From contig DATBKE010000029.1 in the NCBI GenBank assembly GCA_036556085.1, forward strand, positions 1 to 28,175: a DNA stretch of 28,175 bases. Reading direction: 5' to 3'. This document shows positions 1 to 7,699 of the stretch, in pieces. The stretch comes from JACCTH01 sp036556085 (lineage in GTDB: Bacteria > Actinomycetota > Acidimicrobiia > Spongiisociales > ZC4RG35). Below the pieces are notes generated by a model, which did not search any database, had not been told where the DNA came from, and was given only the letters and a program-made list of their open reading frames with translations. Both the position numbers and the translations under genes were made by a program. Each line of letters begins with the position of its first letter. The first letter of the stretch is position 1.

Positions 1-266
1 GAGGTTGCGTCCCCACCGTCGCCGCCGTTACCGGTATCGCCACTGTATGTGGTCGATGAGGTGTCGGAGGTGGCATTGGCATCGCCGGTGTCACCGGAGG
101 TCGAGTTGGCCTCGGCATCGGCGTCACCGCCGTCGCCGCCAACCGCCTCCAGCAGTTGTCCTATCGGGGTCTCGGAGGCCTGTGCGACTGCGCCGCCGGC
201 GATGAGCAGCATCACCGTCAGAGCCAGCACGAACAGGGCCCGATAGACCCATTCGTATCGTTTCAC
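1..266 (-). CDS. Exported Gly/Asp/Asn-rich protein, 3' end cut by window edge
   Basis: Function not recognised. The frame starts at a GTG with an AAGGAGT ribosome site at 272-278, 5 nt upstream. The first ~30 residues are a signal peptide: basic VKRYEWVYR, a hydrophobic core ending LLIAGGAVAQA, and an AQA-like cleavage site. The rest of the visible 88 codons is low complexity, built of GD, GN, DA and TS steps such as GGDGGDADAE and SGDTGDANATS, with no Cys. Acidic Gly/Asp repeats of this kind occur in actinobacterial surface proteins, and calcium binding is possible but not shown. It lies directly downstream of another exported repeat protein on the same strand with a hairpin between them, so the two may belong to one cell-surface module. 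The gene continues beyond position 1. Confidence 0.75.
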   Translation of the reverse strand, partial: MKRYEWVYRALFVLALTVMLLIAGGAVAQASETPIGQLLEAVGGDGGDADAEANSTSGDTGDANATSDTSSTTYSGDTGNGGDGGDAT

Positions 267-289
267 TGATAACTCCTTGTTTGTCGAAA

Positions 290-315
290 GGGTGAGAGCT
301 AGAGCTCAATCACCC
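290..315 (-). terminator. Hairpin between the two exported-protein genes
   Basis: Read on the minus strand, GGGTGA-TT-GAGCT-CT-AGCTC-TCACCC forms an 11-bp stem with a 2-nt bulge and a 2-nt loop, followed by TTTCG. It sits 21 nt after the stop of the upstream repeat-protein gene and 24 nt before the GTG of the next gene. It looks like an intrinsic terminator or attenuator, but the T tract is short, so a purely structural 5'-UTR role is also possible. Confidence 0.5.
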
Positions 316-336
316 TCAGGTTCCAAACAAGAAGTC

Positions 337-1599
337 CTATCCAGGAGCCCCCAGAAGTCGGGGTAGGGCCGAGCGGTCGGTGCTGGACCGCACGGAAATC
401 ATGCCTGCCAGGCCGGCAGCCAATACGACTGCCATGGCCAGAACCGCCAAGGAATCAGAAGCCCCGCCGAAACTCGACTGGCCGAGAGTCGAACCAGCCA
501 GAGCCCAGATGGGCTGCGCCGCCGTTAGAGCCGAGGGAAGGGGCGACGGCGGACTGGAGGTAGCAGACGACCCTTCGGTTACCTCGGCCGTCGGCAACGT
601 CACGACCGCGGTCGCCGCGGGGTTCGAGGCCGTGGCTGCTGTTGGCTTTGGAGCGGGCGCTTCGATGCTTAGGACCTCGTCTTCCCCGCCTGAGGTTTCG
701 GGTGCGGCGATGGCCAGGACCGGCCCGGTCACTGCCTCTACGACGGCGGCCAAGGGACTGGTCGCCTCCACAACAGTGTCAGTGTGTGGCGCTACGACTT
801 CCACCACCGGGCTCACGATCTCACCGATTGTCTCGCCAACGGGAATGACGGCTTCGACCACTGGGGTCGCGGACTGGGTGATCACTTCTGCGACCTGATA
901 CACGGTGCTGACGACCGGCGCCGTGGTCTGGATCACGGATTCAGTGACCGACCCGATGGTCTCGACAACCGGATCGGCGATTTCGAAAACGGGTTCAGCC
1001 ACCTCGGCCACGGTCTCGCTGGCAGGCGCGACCACTCCAGCCACTATGTCGGTGAGAGGCTGGGCTACCTCGGCCACGGACTCGATTGCGGGTTCGGAGA
1101 CTCCCGTCAATGTTCCGGTAACCGGCTCTGCCACCTCGGTGACGGGTTGGGAGACTTCGGTCACTGTCTCGGTGACAGGTTCGACGACCTTGGTAACGGG
1201 CTCGGCTGCTTCGGTCACCGTCTGGGTGACCGGCTCGGAAGCTTCGATGACAGGCTCGGCTACCTCCGCCACCGTCTCGGTGACCGGTCCGGCGGTTTCG
1301 ATGACGGGCTCGGCGACTTCGGTCACCGTCTCGGTGACTGGCTCGGCGACTTCGGTCACCGTCTGGGTGACCGGTTCGGCTGTCTCGGTAACGGGCTCGG
1401 CGACTTCGGTCACCGTCTGGGTGACCGGCTCGGCTGTCTCGGTGACGGGCTCGGAAACGGTTTCGACTGCGCCCAACAGTGAGGCGTCGGCCTCTGGGGC
1501 CAGGGCGGAAAAGAGCAAAAAGAAGCCCAAGACGCCAAAAACGACCAAGCCAATCTTGGTCGCCATCCCCCTTACCGTGTCCCAGGTCGAAAGTTCCAT
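337..1599 (-). CDS. Exported, membrane-anchored Val-Thr-Glu-Pro repeat protein
   Basis: Function unknown; layout suggests a surface stalk. The 420-residue product has an N-terminal hydrophobic segment (about residues 15-34, ending APEADAS with an ADA-type signal peptidase site). A long repeat region of 7-residue (VTETAEP) and 11-residue (VTQTVTEVAEP) units follows, regular to about residue 160 and decaying to about 300. Next come an Ala/Pro/Ser/Thr-rich spacer, a C-terminal transmembrane segment (LAVLAMAVVLAAGLAGMI) and a basic tail (RSSTDRSALPR). No LPXTG motif is seen, so anchoring is by the membrane helix. I chose the ATG at 1599 because GGAG lies 9 nt upstream; an in-frame TTG at 1614 and an ATG at 1566 with no usable spacing are the alternatives. 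The upstream gene gltX is unrelated. Confidence 0.75.
   Translation of the reverse strand: MELSTWDTVRGMATKIGLVVFGVLGFFLLFSALAPEADASLLGAVETVSEPVTETAEPVTQTVTEVAEPVTETAEPVTQTVTEVAEPVTETVTEVAEPVIETAGPVTETVAEVAEPVIEASEPVTQTVTEAAEPVTKVVEPVTETVTEVSQPVTEVAEPVTGTLTGVSEPAIESVAEVAQPLTDIVAGVVAPASETVAEVAEPVFEIADPVVETIGSVTESVIQTTAPVVSTVYQVAEVITQSATPVVEAVIPVGETIGEIVSPVVEVVAPHTDTVVEATSPLAAVVEAVTGPVLAIAAPETSGGEDEVLSIEAPAPKPTAATASNPAATAVVTLPTAEVTEGSSATSSPPSPLPSALTAAQPIWALAGSTLGQSSFGGASDSLAVLAMAVVLAAGLAGMISVRSSTDRSALPRLLGAPG
1111..1464 (-). repeat. Tandem 21/33-bp coding repeats (EPV-T-E units)
   Basis: This stretch encodes about ten units of the form EPVTETA or EPVTQTVTEVA. On the plus strand it appears as recurrent gtgaccggctcggc- and cacctcggtcaccgtctcg-type blocks. 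Units alternate between 21 and 33 bp and are nearest to identical at the N-terminal end. The repeat bias also opens long spurious frames on both strands. Confidence 0.8.
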
Positions 1600-1676
1600 C
1601 GGGGAACTCTCCAATCGGTAGCCCGTCGACGGCCACCATACCCCTGGGTCCTAACTACGCAAACCAGCGATTCCAA

Positions 1677-3131
1677 TCACGCCGAAATCAGCATTTGGCG
1701 CGCCCGCTCGAGCCTCGACAGCACGACATCACGGCCCAAGATCGCCATCGATTCGAATAGCGGTGGGCTCACCGTCGATCCCGTGACCGCCACTCTCAGT
1801 GGCTGGAGGCCTTTGCGGGCGTTGAGGCCGAGTTGTTCCAGCATTGTCCGCAGGGACCTTTCGATGTGGTCGTGATCCCAGGTGTCGACGGACCCGAGCG
1901 CGGTAACCGCCGTTTCAAGCACCGCCTCCACGGCATCTCCTTGCACCTTCGCCCACGAGGCTGGGTCGATCTCGAGTTCATCAGCGAAGAGAAACCGCAC
2001 TTGTGGTCCGACCTCGGTCAAAAACTTCGTTCGTTCCTGAACCAGCGGGGCGATTCTTCCGAACCGCTCCCATTCGTCCGTGCCCAGTTCCCGGCCCATG
2101 CTGGCTGTCACAAAAGGGCGCGCTGCTTCCACGAATTCCACCGCGCTGAGTGACCGGATGTATTCCCCGTTCATCCAATCGAGCTTTGACTGATCGAAAA
2201 CTGCCGGGTTGGTGGAGACCGACTCCAGATCGAAAAGCCGAATTGACTCAGCTAACGACACGATGGTCACGTCACCCGCTGGTGACCACCCCAGCAGGCT
2301 CAGATAGTTGACCATCGCCTGCGGAAGGTAACCCGCCTCGATGTACTCGGTGACTCCTGTGGCCCCGTGCCGCTTTGACAACCGCTTGCCGTCGGTTCCG
2401 AGGATCAGCGGTAAATGGGCGTAAGTCGCCTCCTTCGCCCCCAGAGCCATGGTGAGCTGGATGTGGCGTGGTGTCGATGGGAGCAGGTCTTCACCCCGGG
2501 CCACGTGGCTGATCTCATAGTCGACGTCGTCGGTCGTAGAAGCCAGGTGGTACGTCGGCCTCCCGTCTGAGCGAAGGAGAACGAAGTCGTCAACGTGCTC
2601 GTGGTCGATCCTGATCTTCCCCTTGACCAAGTCATCGAACTCGGTGACCCCCGGTCGCGGCATTTTGAAACGCACCGCCGACGCCTCCCCCGACCCCCGA
2701 CGGGCGATCGCTTCGCTGATCGGGATCGTGCGACAGCGGCCGTCGTATCCAGGCGGTTGTCCGGCCGCGGCGGCTTCCTCGCGCCGCTTCGCCAGTTCTG
2801 CAGGAGTGCAGAAGCAGAAATAGGCCGCCTCCCGCTCCACCAATTCAAGGGCGACTTGGCGGTAACGCTCGTACCGATCCGACTGGCGATAAGTGCCATG
2901 AGGTCCTCCCACCCCGACCCCCTCGTCCCAATCGAGCCCCAGCCACCGCAGCCCGGCGAGGATGTCGGCCTCGAACTCGGCGGCGTTTCTCTCGTCATCG
3001 GTGTCGTCGATGCGGACGATGAAGGTCCCCCCGGTGTGCTTGGCATAGAGCCAATTGAAAAGAGCCGTTCGGCCCGTCCCAACGTGCATCGCTCCCGTCG
3101 GCGACGGAGCGATTCTCAACCGGGTTGTCAC
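1677..3131 (-). CDS. gltX: Glutamyl-tRNA synthetase
   Basis: Class I aminoacyl-tRNA synthetase that charges tRNA-Glu in the cytoplasm. The 484-residue length is normal for bacterial GluRS. The HIGH-type motif is at the N-terminus (PSPTGAMHVG, residues 9-18) and the KMSKS-type loop is KRLSKR (249-254). A zinc-type cluster CFC (106-108) followed by YDGRC (129-133) is present, as in zinc-binding GluRS. The GTG start overlaps the TGA of the upstream FAA-hydrolase gene by 4 bp (GTGA), so translation is probably coupled; this gene is the last of a four-gene operon starting at ilvE. Whether it also charges tRNA-Gln cannot be told from the sequence. A tRNA-Gln(CUG) and a tRNA-Glu(CUC) occur about 13 kb away in this window. 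Confidence 0.97.
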   Translation of the reverse strand: MTTRLRIAPSPTGAMHVGTGRTALFNWLYAKHTGGTFIVRIDDTDDERNAAEFEADILAGLRWLGLDWDEGVGVGGPHGTYRQSDRYERYRQVALELVEREAAYFCFCTPAELAKRREEAAAAGQPPGYDGRCRTIPISEAIARRGSGEASAVRFKMPRPGVTEFDDLVKGKIRIDHEHVDDFVLLRSDGRPTYHLASTTDDVDYEISHVARGEDLLPSTPRHIQLTMALGAKEATYAHLPLILGTDGKRLSKRHGATGVTEYIEAGYLPQAMVNYLSLLGWSPAGDVTIVSLAESIRLFDLESVSTNPAVFDQSKLDWMNGEYIRSLSAVEFVEAARPFVTASMGRELGTDEWERFGRIAPLVQERTKFLTEVGPQVRFLFADELEIDPASWAKVQGDAVEAVLETAVTALGSVDTWDHDHIERSLRTMLEQLGLNARKGLQPLRVAVTGSTVSPPLFESMAILGRDVVLSRLERARQMLISA

Positions 3132-3889
3132 CGGCTGGCGATCCGGTTGCTCAAGACTCCAATTCCATCGATTTCGACTTCTACCAAGTCGCCCGGGAGC
3201 ATTGGCCCCACGCCAGACGGGGTCCCGGTGAGGACGACGTCTCCGGGGAGAAGCGTCATGACCGCGGTGACGAACTCGAGAATCTCGGCCACCCCAAAAA
3301 CCATGTCCGCCGTGAAGCCGGCCTGCCGAACCTCGCCGTTGACCCGGCAGATGATGGCCAGACGCTCCAGAGGGTCGAGTTCGGTTTCGATCACAGGTCC
3401 CAAGGGACAGAACGTGTCAAAACCTTTGGCCCGGCTCCACTGCCCATCCTTCGCCTGCAGATCGCGGGCGGTGACGTCGTTGGCGGCGGTGTAGCCGAAC
3501 ACGTAGCGTCCGACATCTTCGGCTTTGACGTTCTTGGCGACTCGCCCGATCACCACTGCCAATTCGGCCTCGTGGTGGAGATTGGAGGTTTGTTGGGGAT
3601 ACACGACTCGCGCATCCGGGCCGACCACCGCGGTCGCCGGCTTTAGAAAGATCACGGGTTCCTCGGGCACATCATTCCCTAGCTCGGCGGCGTGGTCGAC
3701 GTAGTTGCGCCCCACACATACAACTTTTGAAGGGATCACCGGCGACAGGAGCTGAATCGCCTCCCAGGGGAGGAGGGTCTCCGTCGCCTCCCAGGCGACA
3801 AACGGAGAGCCCTGATAAACCGTGACCCCGGCCGCTTCGGCCAGCCCGTAGGCGATGTCATTTCCGGTCTTGAATCGAACGATCTTCAT
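3128..3889 (-). CDS. Fumarylacetoacetate hydrolase (FAH) family protein
   Basis: The 253-residue product is a member of the FAH superfamily of metal-dependent hydrolases, isomerases and decarboxylases acting on 2-keto or 1,3-diketo acids. Diagnostic segments are VCVGRNYVDHAAELG, EPVIFLKPATAVVG, the metal-ligand stretch LHHEAELAVVIG (Glu-x-Glu), GYTAANDVTARDLQ, KGFDTFCPLGP, and TGTPSGVGP near the end. A short N-terminal domain (residues 1-55) precedes the catalytic fold, as in the YcgM-like branch. The ATG at 3889 lies 2 nt after the stop of the upstream gene. The exact substrate (for example an acylpyruvate or a homoprotocatechuate catabolite) cannot be assigned; the operon partners give no catabolic clue. 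Confidence 0.9.
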   Translation of the reverse strand: MKIVRFKTGNDIAYGLAEAAGVTVYQGSPFVAWEATETLLPWEAIQLLSPVIPSKVVCVGRNYVDHAAELGNDVPEEPVIFLKPATAVVGPDARVVYPQQTSNLHHEAELAVVIGRVAKNVKAEDVGRYVFGYTAANDVTARDLQAKDGQWSRAKGFDTFCPLGPVIETELDPLERLAIICRVNGEVRQAGFTADMVFGVAEILEFVTAVMTLLPGDVVLTGTPSGVGPMLPGDLVEVEIDGIGVLSNRIASR

Positions 3890-3891
3890 CG

Positions 3892-4371
3892 TCAGATGCC
3901 GAGCAGCCGCAAGCGGCGACGGACCTCGTCGGCGGTGAATTCGAATAGATCGGTGCCGGCTTCGGCGACGGCGCGGCGGCCGGCCGAGACCTCGTGAGCC
4001 GTCGCCGCCGCCCATTGCTCGCCGCGTTCGACAATGGCGGTCGGCAGACCCTCTCCGATTCCTGAGAGGACCAGTGCGACGTCGAGATCTTCCCGCACCG
4101 GGGCCCGTCCCTTATGCGAAGACCTTGCCGCCATCAGAGCCGCGATGACCTTCTCCTGGCTGATCGTCAAGTCGAGTCCCGAGGTTCGAATCAATCTCAG
4201 GGCATATCCGGTGTCAGGCCCGGGGGTGCCGAAGGCTCCACCCCTCGGCACCTGCGTTGGAGAGGTGATCACGCCGGGACGGGTAGGGCGCCACCGCCGT
4301 GCTGGTCCCGGCTCCGGAGTTGACCGAGGCGCTTGGGCCCCACCGACCTCGACGTTGGGCTGCTGACCCAT
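3892..4371 (-). CDS. Conserved-looking protein of unknown function in ilvE operon
   Basis: I do not recognise this 159-residue protein. Residues 1-55 are Pro/Gly/Arg-rich and probably disordered. Residues ~55-159 look folded: hydrophobic and charged helices such as LTISQEKVIAALMAARSSH, LDVALVLSGIGEGLPTAIV and a C-terminal EFTADEVRRRLRLLGI that could be a helical or HTH-like end. There is no Cys and no membrane segment. The ATG overlaps the ilvE stop by one base (TGATG) and the stop is 2 nt before the FAH gene, so it is co-translated with both. An internal start that removes the disordered N-terminus is possible, but no convincing ribosome site decides it. Confidence 0.6.
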   Translation of the reverse strand: MGQQPNVEVGGAQAPRSTPEPGPARRWRPTRPGVITSPTQVPRGGAFGTPGPDTGYALRLIRTSGLDLTISQEKVIAALMAARSSHKGRAPVREDLDVALVLSGIGEGLPTAIVERGEQWAAATAHEVSAGRRAVAEAGTDLFEFTADEVRRRLRLLGI

Positions 4372-5285
4372 CAGGCGTAAGTGAGCCAGGTTTGGTATGC
4401 CGAAAGTTTTCCGGAGGTCGCCTGGGCGTATAGATCCTGCGCCCGCCGGGTGATCGGTCCGGGCTCACCGGCGCCGACGGCGCGATCGTCAACTTCGCGG
4501 ATCGGAGTCACCTCGGCCGCAGTGCCGGTAAAGAACAACTCGTCGGCGGCGTATAAGTCACCCCGGGTCAGAACCGCCTCTCGCACCTCGACCCCGTCAT
4601 CGGCCAGGAGCTGCATCACCGATGCCCGGGTAATCCCATCGAGAATCCCTGAGGACACGGGAGGAGTGACGAGGACCTCGTCACGAACCAGAAACAGATT
4701 CTCGCCCGAACCTTCGGAAATGTTGCCGTCCATGTTGAGCAGAATCGCCTCGTCGTAGCCGGTGGCTAGCGCCTCCTGCTTGGCGAGCACGCTGTTCAGA
4801 TATTGCCCGGTTCCCTTGGCAGTCGGCACGAAGGAGGATTGATGAATGCGTCTCCACGATGAGACCCGAACCCTGATGCCCCTGGCGAGTCCCTCCTCAC
4901 CCAGGTAAGCACCCCACTTCCAGGCGGCCACGATCGCTCGCACTCGCGAGCCAGCGGGATTCAACCCAATCGAGCCGAGTTCGTAGAAGATGAGCGGCCG
5001 GATGTAGCCGGCATCGAGCTCGTTGGCCGTCACGACCTCGAGGCAAACATCGTTGAAATCCTCGGCGGTGTATTCGACCGGGATGCCATAGGCCTTGGCT
5101 GATCGCAGAAGCCGGTTGGTGTGCTCGTCGAGCCGGAAGATCGCCGGCCCTTCGGGGGTCTCGTAGGCGCGGATCCCCTCGAATACCCCGGTTCCGTAAT
5201 GGAGGGCGTTGGAGAGGACGCTGACATTGGCAGAGGCGAAGGGAACCATGGCCCCGTCCATCCATACGAACTTTGCTGAGTCCAT
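4371..5285 (-). CDS. ilvE: Branched-chain amino acid aminotransferase
   Basis: PLP enzyme of fold type IV that transfers the amino group between glutamate and the 2-keto acids of Leu, Ile and Val. The 304-residue length matches the bacterial IlvE group. Visible landmarks are the start MDSAKFVWMDGAMVPF, the substrate-side motif LHYGTGVFEGIRAY (29-41), the Schiff-base lysine in FVPTAKGTGQYLNS (K157), the PLP-region EGSGENLF (Glu contacting the pyridine nitrogen), and the late FFTGTAAEVTPI segment. It is the promoter-proximal gene of the operon with the unknown gene, the FAH-family gene and gltX. D-amino-acid transaminase and aminodeoxychorismate lyase share the fold, but the GTGVFEG and FFTGTAAE segments favour IlvE. 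Confidence 0.95.
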   Translation of the reverse strand: MDSAKFVWMDGAMVPFASANVSVLSNALHYGTGVFEGIRAYETPEGPAIFRLDEHTNRLLRSAKAYGIPVEYTAEDFNDVCLEVVTANELDAGYIRPLIFYELGSIGLNPAGSRVRAIVAAWKWGAYLGEEGLARGIRVRVSSWRRIHQSSFVPTAKGTGQYLNSVLAKQEALATGYDEAILLNMDGNISEGSGENLFLVRDEVLVTPPVSSGILDGITRASVMQLLADDGVEVREAVLTRGDLYAADELFFTGTAAEVTPIREVDDRAVGAGEPGPITRRAQDLYAQATSGKLSAYQTWLTYA

Positions 5286-5294
5286 TGCCGAAGG

Positions 5295-7166
5295 CTATCG
5301 GAGATAGCGGTGGTGCCAGTCGAGGATCGCCTCAAAGCGCTCCACTCGATGTTTCGGCTTTCCCGAACGTGAAAGCTCATGCCCTTCTCCCGGAAAACGA
5401 AGCATCTCTGCATCGACTCCGTTCATCCACAGAGCCAGCAATAGCTGCTCGCCCTGTTCAATCGGGCAGCGAAAGTCATCCTCGGAGTGGATGATCAAAG
5501 TTGGGGTCCTGACGTCGTTGACGAATGCCAACGGGCTCTTTTCCCAGTTGGGCAGGAGTTCCCTCGTTCCGAGGTAGTTGATACCGAATTGGGGGGCAAT
5601 GTCGGAGGTGCCGTTGAACGACGGGAACGAAGTCAGGGCCCTCTCCACCACGGCCGACTTGTAACGCTTGTCCTTGGCCGTCGTCCAAGCCGTCATGAAG
5701 CCGCCGTAAGAACCGCCCATGATCCCCACTCGCTCGGGATCTAGTTGGGGAAACCTTTCCAGCGCAGATTCGAGCGCGGCCGTGACATCGTCGACATCGA
5801 CCGTTCCCCATCCCTCCTCCCGAACCGCTCGAGCGAACTCGAGGCCGCGACCGGAAGAGCCCCGAGGGTTGCAGGCCACCACCCCATAACCGGCGCCGGC
5901 GTACACCTGGAACTCGTCGAAGAAGCCGAAACCGTATTGGGTGGCGGGACCGCCGTGGATGTTGACGAGAACTGGAAGTCGCCCCTCTCCCTCCGGCACG
6001 TACGCCCAAACGTCGATTTCGGTTTCCTCGCTCTCAACCCGCCAGTGCACCGGCGGCACCAGTCTCGACTCGATCTCGCCATCGAATGGAGCCAGGACCC
6101 GTTCAACCCCGTCGACCACTTCGATCAGCCGGCCCGGGTGGGTGGGGTCGGTGATCGTCGCCACGATCCGGCCCGAGGAGGAAACGTCGAAGCCGGTCAC
6201 CTGACGATCGCCCCCGATGATCGTCTCGGACTCTCCGTTGAATCGCCGTAACTCGATGCGACCCGAATCCTCGACCACCGAATGGATTGCGCCCTCATGC
6301 CACACCGGAGGGGAGAGCGCAGCAGTCAGGGAGTAGATCGAGCGATCTATGTCGGCCGTGACGTCGGTCATCGAATCGAGCTGCCAGAGATGGTCGAGAC
6401 GGGGATAGTCCACCTCGGGTCCACCGATGCCGAAAAGTTCACCGTCTGGCCGATAAACCGGAGCCAGCCATCTCCCCCGAGGAGCGACCTCGGTGAGGTC
6501 TCCGGCGACCGTCACCTCGACGAGATCGTTTCCCGGCTCGAGACCCTGTCGGGGATGGCGGTCGGTCGCCAGGGCAACCCGATTACCGGCGGGATGCCAG
6601 GCTGGAGACATCTCATCGAATTCGCCCTCGGTGAGACGCCGCGGTTCGTCCTCGCCCCCGGCGTCGACGATCCACACCTGACGGCGCCGGTCATGAAGCC
6701 AACCCCGACCGTCATATCGGTAGGGGAACCGGCTGATTCGCTTCGGTCGCCGCCCGCGCTCGTCGTCGCTCAGATCTTCTTGGCCATCGATGTAGGACTT
6801 GGCGACGACCGCCAGCGTTTTTCCATCAGGACTCCAGGCCAGGTACTCCACGCCGAGAGCGAAATCAGTGACCTTGCGAGACTCGCCGCCATCGACGGGC
6901 ATCACCCACACCTGGGCCACAGGTTTCTTGAGATCGGTGGCTCTGAGGAAGGCGAGGTGCCTGCCGTCAGGTGCCCATCGCGGCATCGAATCGATAGGTC
7001 CGGCCGTGTAGGGCGAATGGTCCTCACCTTGGTGAACATGAATTTGCCGGCGGTATGTGTCCTCACCCAGATCGAGGCGGCTAACTACAAACGCCACCCG
7101 ATCCCCGTCGGGATGGATTTGGGGATCAGAAGGGACGGCAAGGAGGGCGAGATCTTGAGGCTGCAT
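5295..7166 (-). CDS. S9 family (prolyl oligopeptidase-type) peptidase
   Basis: Serine peptidase with an N-terminal beta-propeller and a C-terminal alpha/beta-hydrolase domain, 623 residues. The propeller region shows WD40-like TolB repeats such as MPRWAPDGRHLAFLR and LAWSPDGKTLAVVAK. The hydrolase domain has the nucleophile elbow GGSYGGFMTAW (Ser), the Asp in IHSEDDFRCP, and the His in PGEGHELSR. The oxyanion-side HGGPATQYG is also present. No signal peptide is seen, so it is probably cytoplasmic and cleaves short peptides (acylaminoacyl- or dipeptidyl-peptidase-like; exact specificity unknown). I chose the ATG at 7166 (MQPQDLALLAVPSDPQI), where family homology begins; the frame stays open upstream to 7292, but those residues look non-coding and run into pgpA. 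Confidence 0.92.
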   Translation of the reverse strand: MQPQDLALLAVPSDPQIHPDGDRVAFVVSRLDLGEDTYRRQIHVHQGEDHSPYTAGPIDSMPRWAPDGRHLAFLRATDLKKPVAQVWVMPVDGGESRKVTDFALGVEYLAWSPDGKTLAVVAKSYIDGQEDLSDDERGRRPKRISRFPYRYDGRGWLHDRRRQVWIVDAGGEDEPRRLTEGEFDEMSPAWHPAGNRVALATDRHPRQGLEPGNDLVEVTVAGDLTEVAPRGRWLAPVYRPDGELFGIGGPEVDYPRLDHLWQLDSMTDVTADIDRSIYSLTAALSPPVWHEGAIHSVVEDSGRIELRRFNGESETIIGGDRQVTGFDVSSSGRIVATITDPTHPGRLIEVVDGVERVLAPFDGEIESRLVPPVHWRVESEETEIDVWAYVPEGEGRLPVLVNIHGGPATQYGFGFFDEFQVYAGAGYGVVACNPRGSSGRGLEFARAVREEGWGTVDVDDVTAALESALERFPQLDPERVGIMGGSYGGFMTAWTTAKDKRYKSAVVERALTSFPSFNGTSDIAPQFGINYLGTRELLPNWEKSPLAFVNDVRTPTLIIHSEDDFRCPIEQGEQLLLALWMNGVDAEMLRFPGEGHELSRSGKPKHRVERFEAILDWHHRYLR

Positions 7167-7191
7167 GGATAGGCATTTTGGTGGGAGGTGG

Positions 7192-7659
7192 ATGTTTACG
7201 CTGCCGGCAGTGGCTCGAGTGGTTGCGTCATTCTTCGGCAGCGGGCTGTTGTTGGGTCGGATGCGGGGAAGCGATGGTGGCTCGGGAACCATCGCCGCCC
7301 TGCTTGCCCTGGCTGTTTCCTTCTTCCTGCAACCGGTCTGGGGCCGTCTGGCGGCTTTCGCTCTGACGATCGCCTGCGGCTATTGGGCCGTCAACAGCTT
7401 TCGCTTCCAACGCGACGATCCCGGTTGGGTGGTGGTGGACGAAGCTGCCGGCCTCTTCCTTGCCACGATCGGTCTTGGCGTGACCGGGATGCTGGTGGGC
7501 TTTGTGGTCTTTCGGATCGCCGATATCGGTAAGAACTTGGCTCCCGGGGTCGCCGCCGCCGAACGCCTGGGCGGTGCGATCGGGATCATGGCTGATGATG
7601 TCGTCGCCGGCCTGTATGGCCTCGCTGCCGGCTGGCTCGCCCAATCCATTCTTGCGTAG
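7192..7659 (+). CDS. pgpA: Phosphatidylglycerophosphatase A
   Basis: Membrane phosphatase that removes the phosphate from phosphatidylglycerol phosphate to make phosphatidylglycerol. The 155-residue product carries the PgpA hallmarks: an FFGSGLLLGRMRG-type N-terminal loop, DDPGWVVVDEAAG (about residues 75-87) with the acidic metal-binding residues, and the late GIMADDVVAGLYG. Three to four hydrophobic segments surround these motifs. I placed the start at the ATG at 7192, which has GGGAGG close upstream (7183-7188). An ATG at 7165 in the same frame would overlap the divergent peptidase start codon. The stop codon lies inside the left arm of a perfect 22-bp hairpin. Confidence 0.85.
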   Translation: MFTLPAVARVVASFFGSGLLLGRMRGSDGGSGTIAALLALAVSFFLQPVWGRLAAFALTIACGYWAVNSFRFQRDDPGWVVVDEAAGLFLATIGLGVTGMLVGFVVFRIADIGKNLAPGVAAAERLGGAIGIMADDVVAGLYGLAAGWLAQSILA

Positions 7660-7694
7660 AAATGGCCGCATTTGCGGCCATTTCTACGCAAGAA
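7649..7694. terminator. Perfect 22-bp inverted repeat at pgpA/serA convergent end
   Basis: Left arm 7649-7670, 2-nt TT loop, right arm 7673-7694, no mismatch in 22 bp. The pgpA stop codon lies in the left arm, and the stop of convergent serA is 6 bp past the right arm. This placement fits a bidirectional terminator, although no T tract follows on either strand. The core ATTCTTGCGTAGAAAT resembles the inverted repeat at 11580-11633. Confidence 0.65.
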
Positions 7695-7699
7695 CGGTG

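Noticed and set aside
784..1621. Two long plus-strand open frames (784-1482 and 905-1621)
   Set aside because: They are mirror products of the tandem coding repeats on the minus strand; they are low complexity, have no ribosome site and lie fully inside the repeat-protein gene.
1623..1632. 10-bp palindrome CCGTCGACGG between gltX and the repeat-protein gene
   Set aside because: Short GC palindromes are expected by chance in DNA this GC-rich, and nothing else supports a site.
2595..3494. 299-codon plus-strand frame across gltX and the FAH gene
   Set aside because: Antisense to two well-supported enzymes, with no family-like segments.
6282..7172. 296-codon plus-strand frame inside the S9 peptidase gene
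   Set aside because: Antisense shadow of a gene with intact catalytic motifs.
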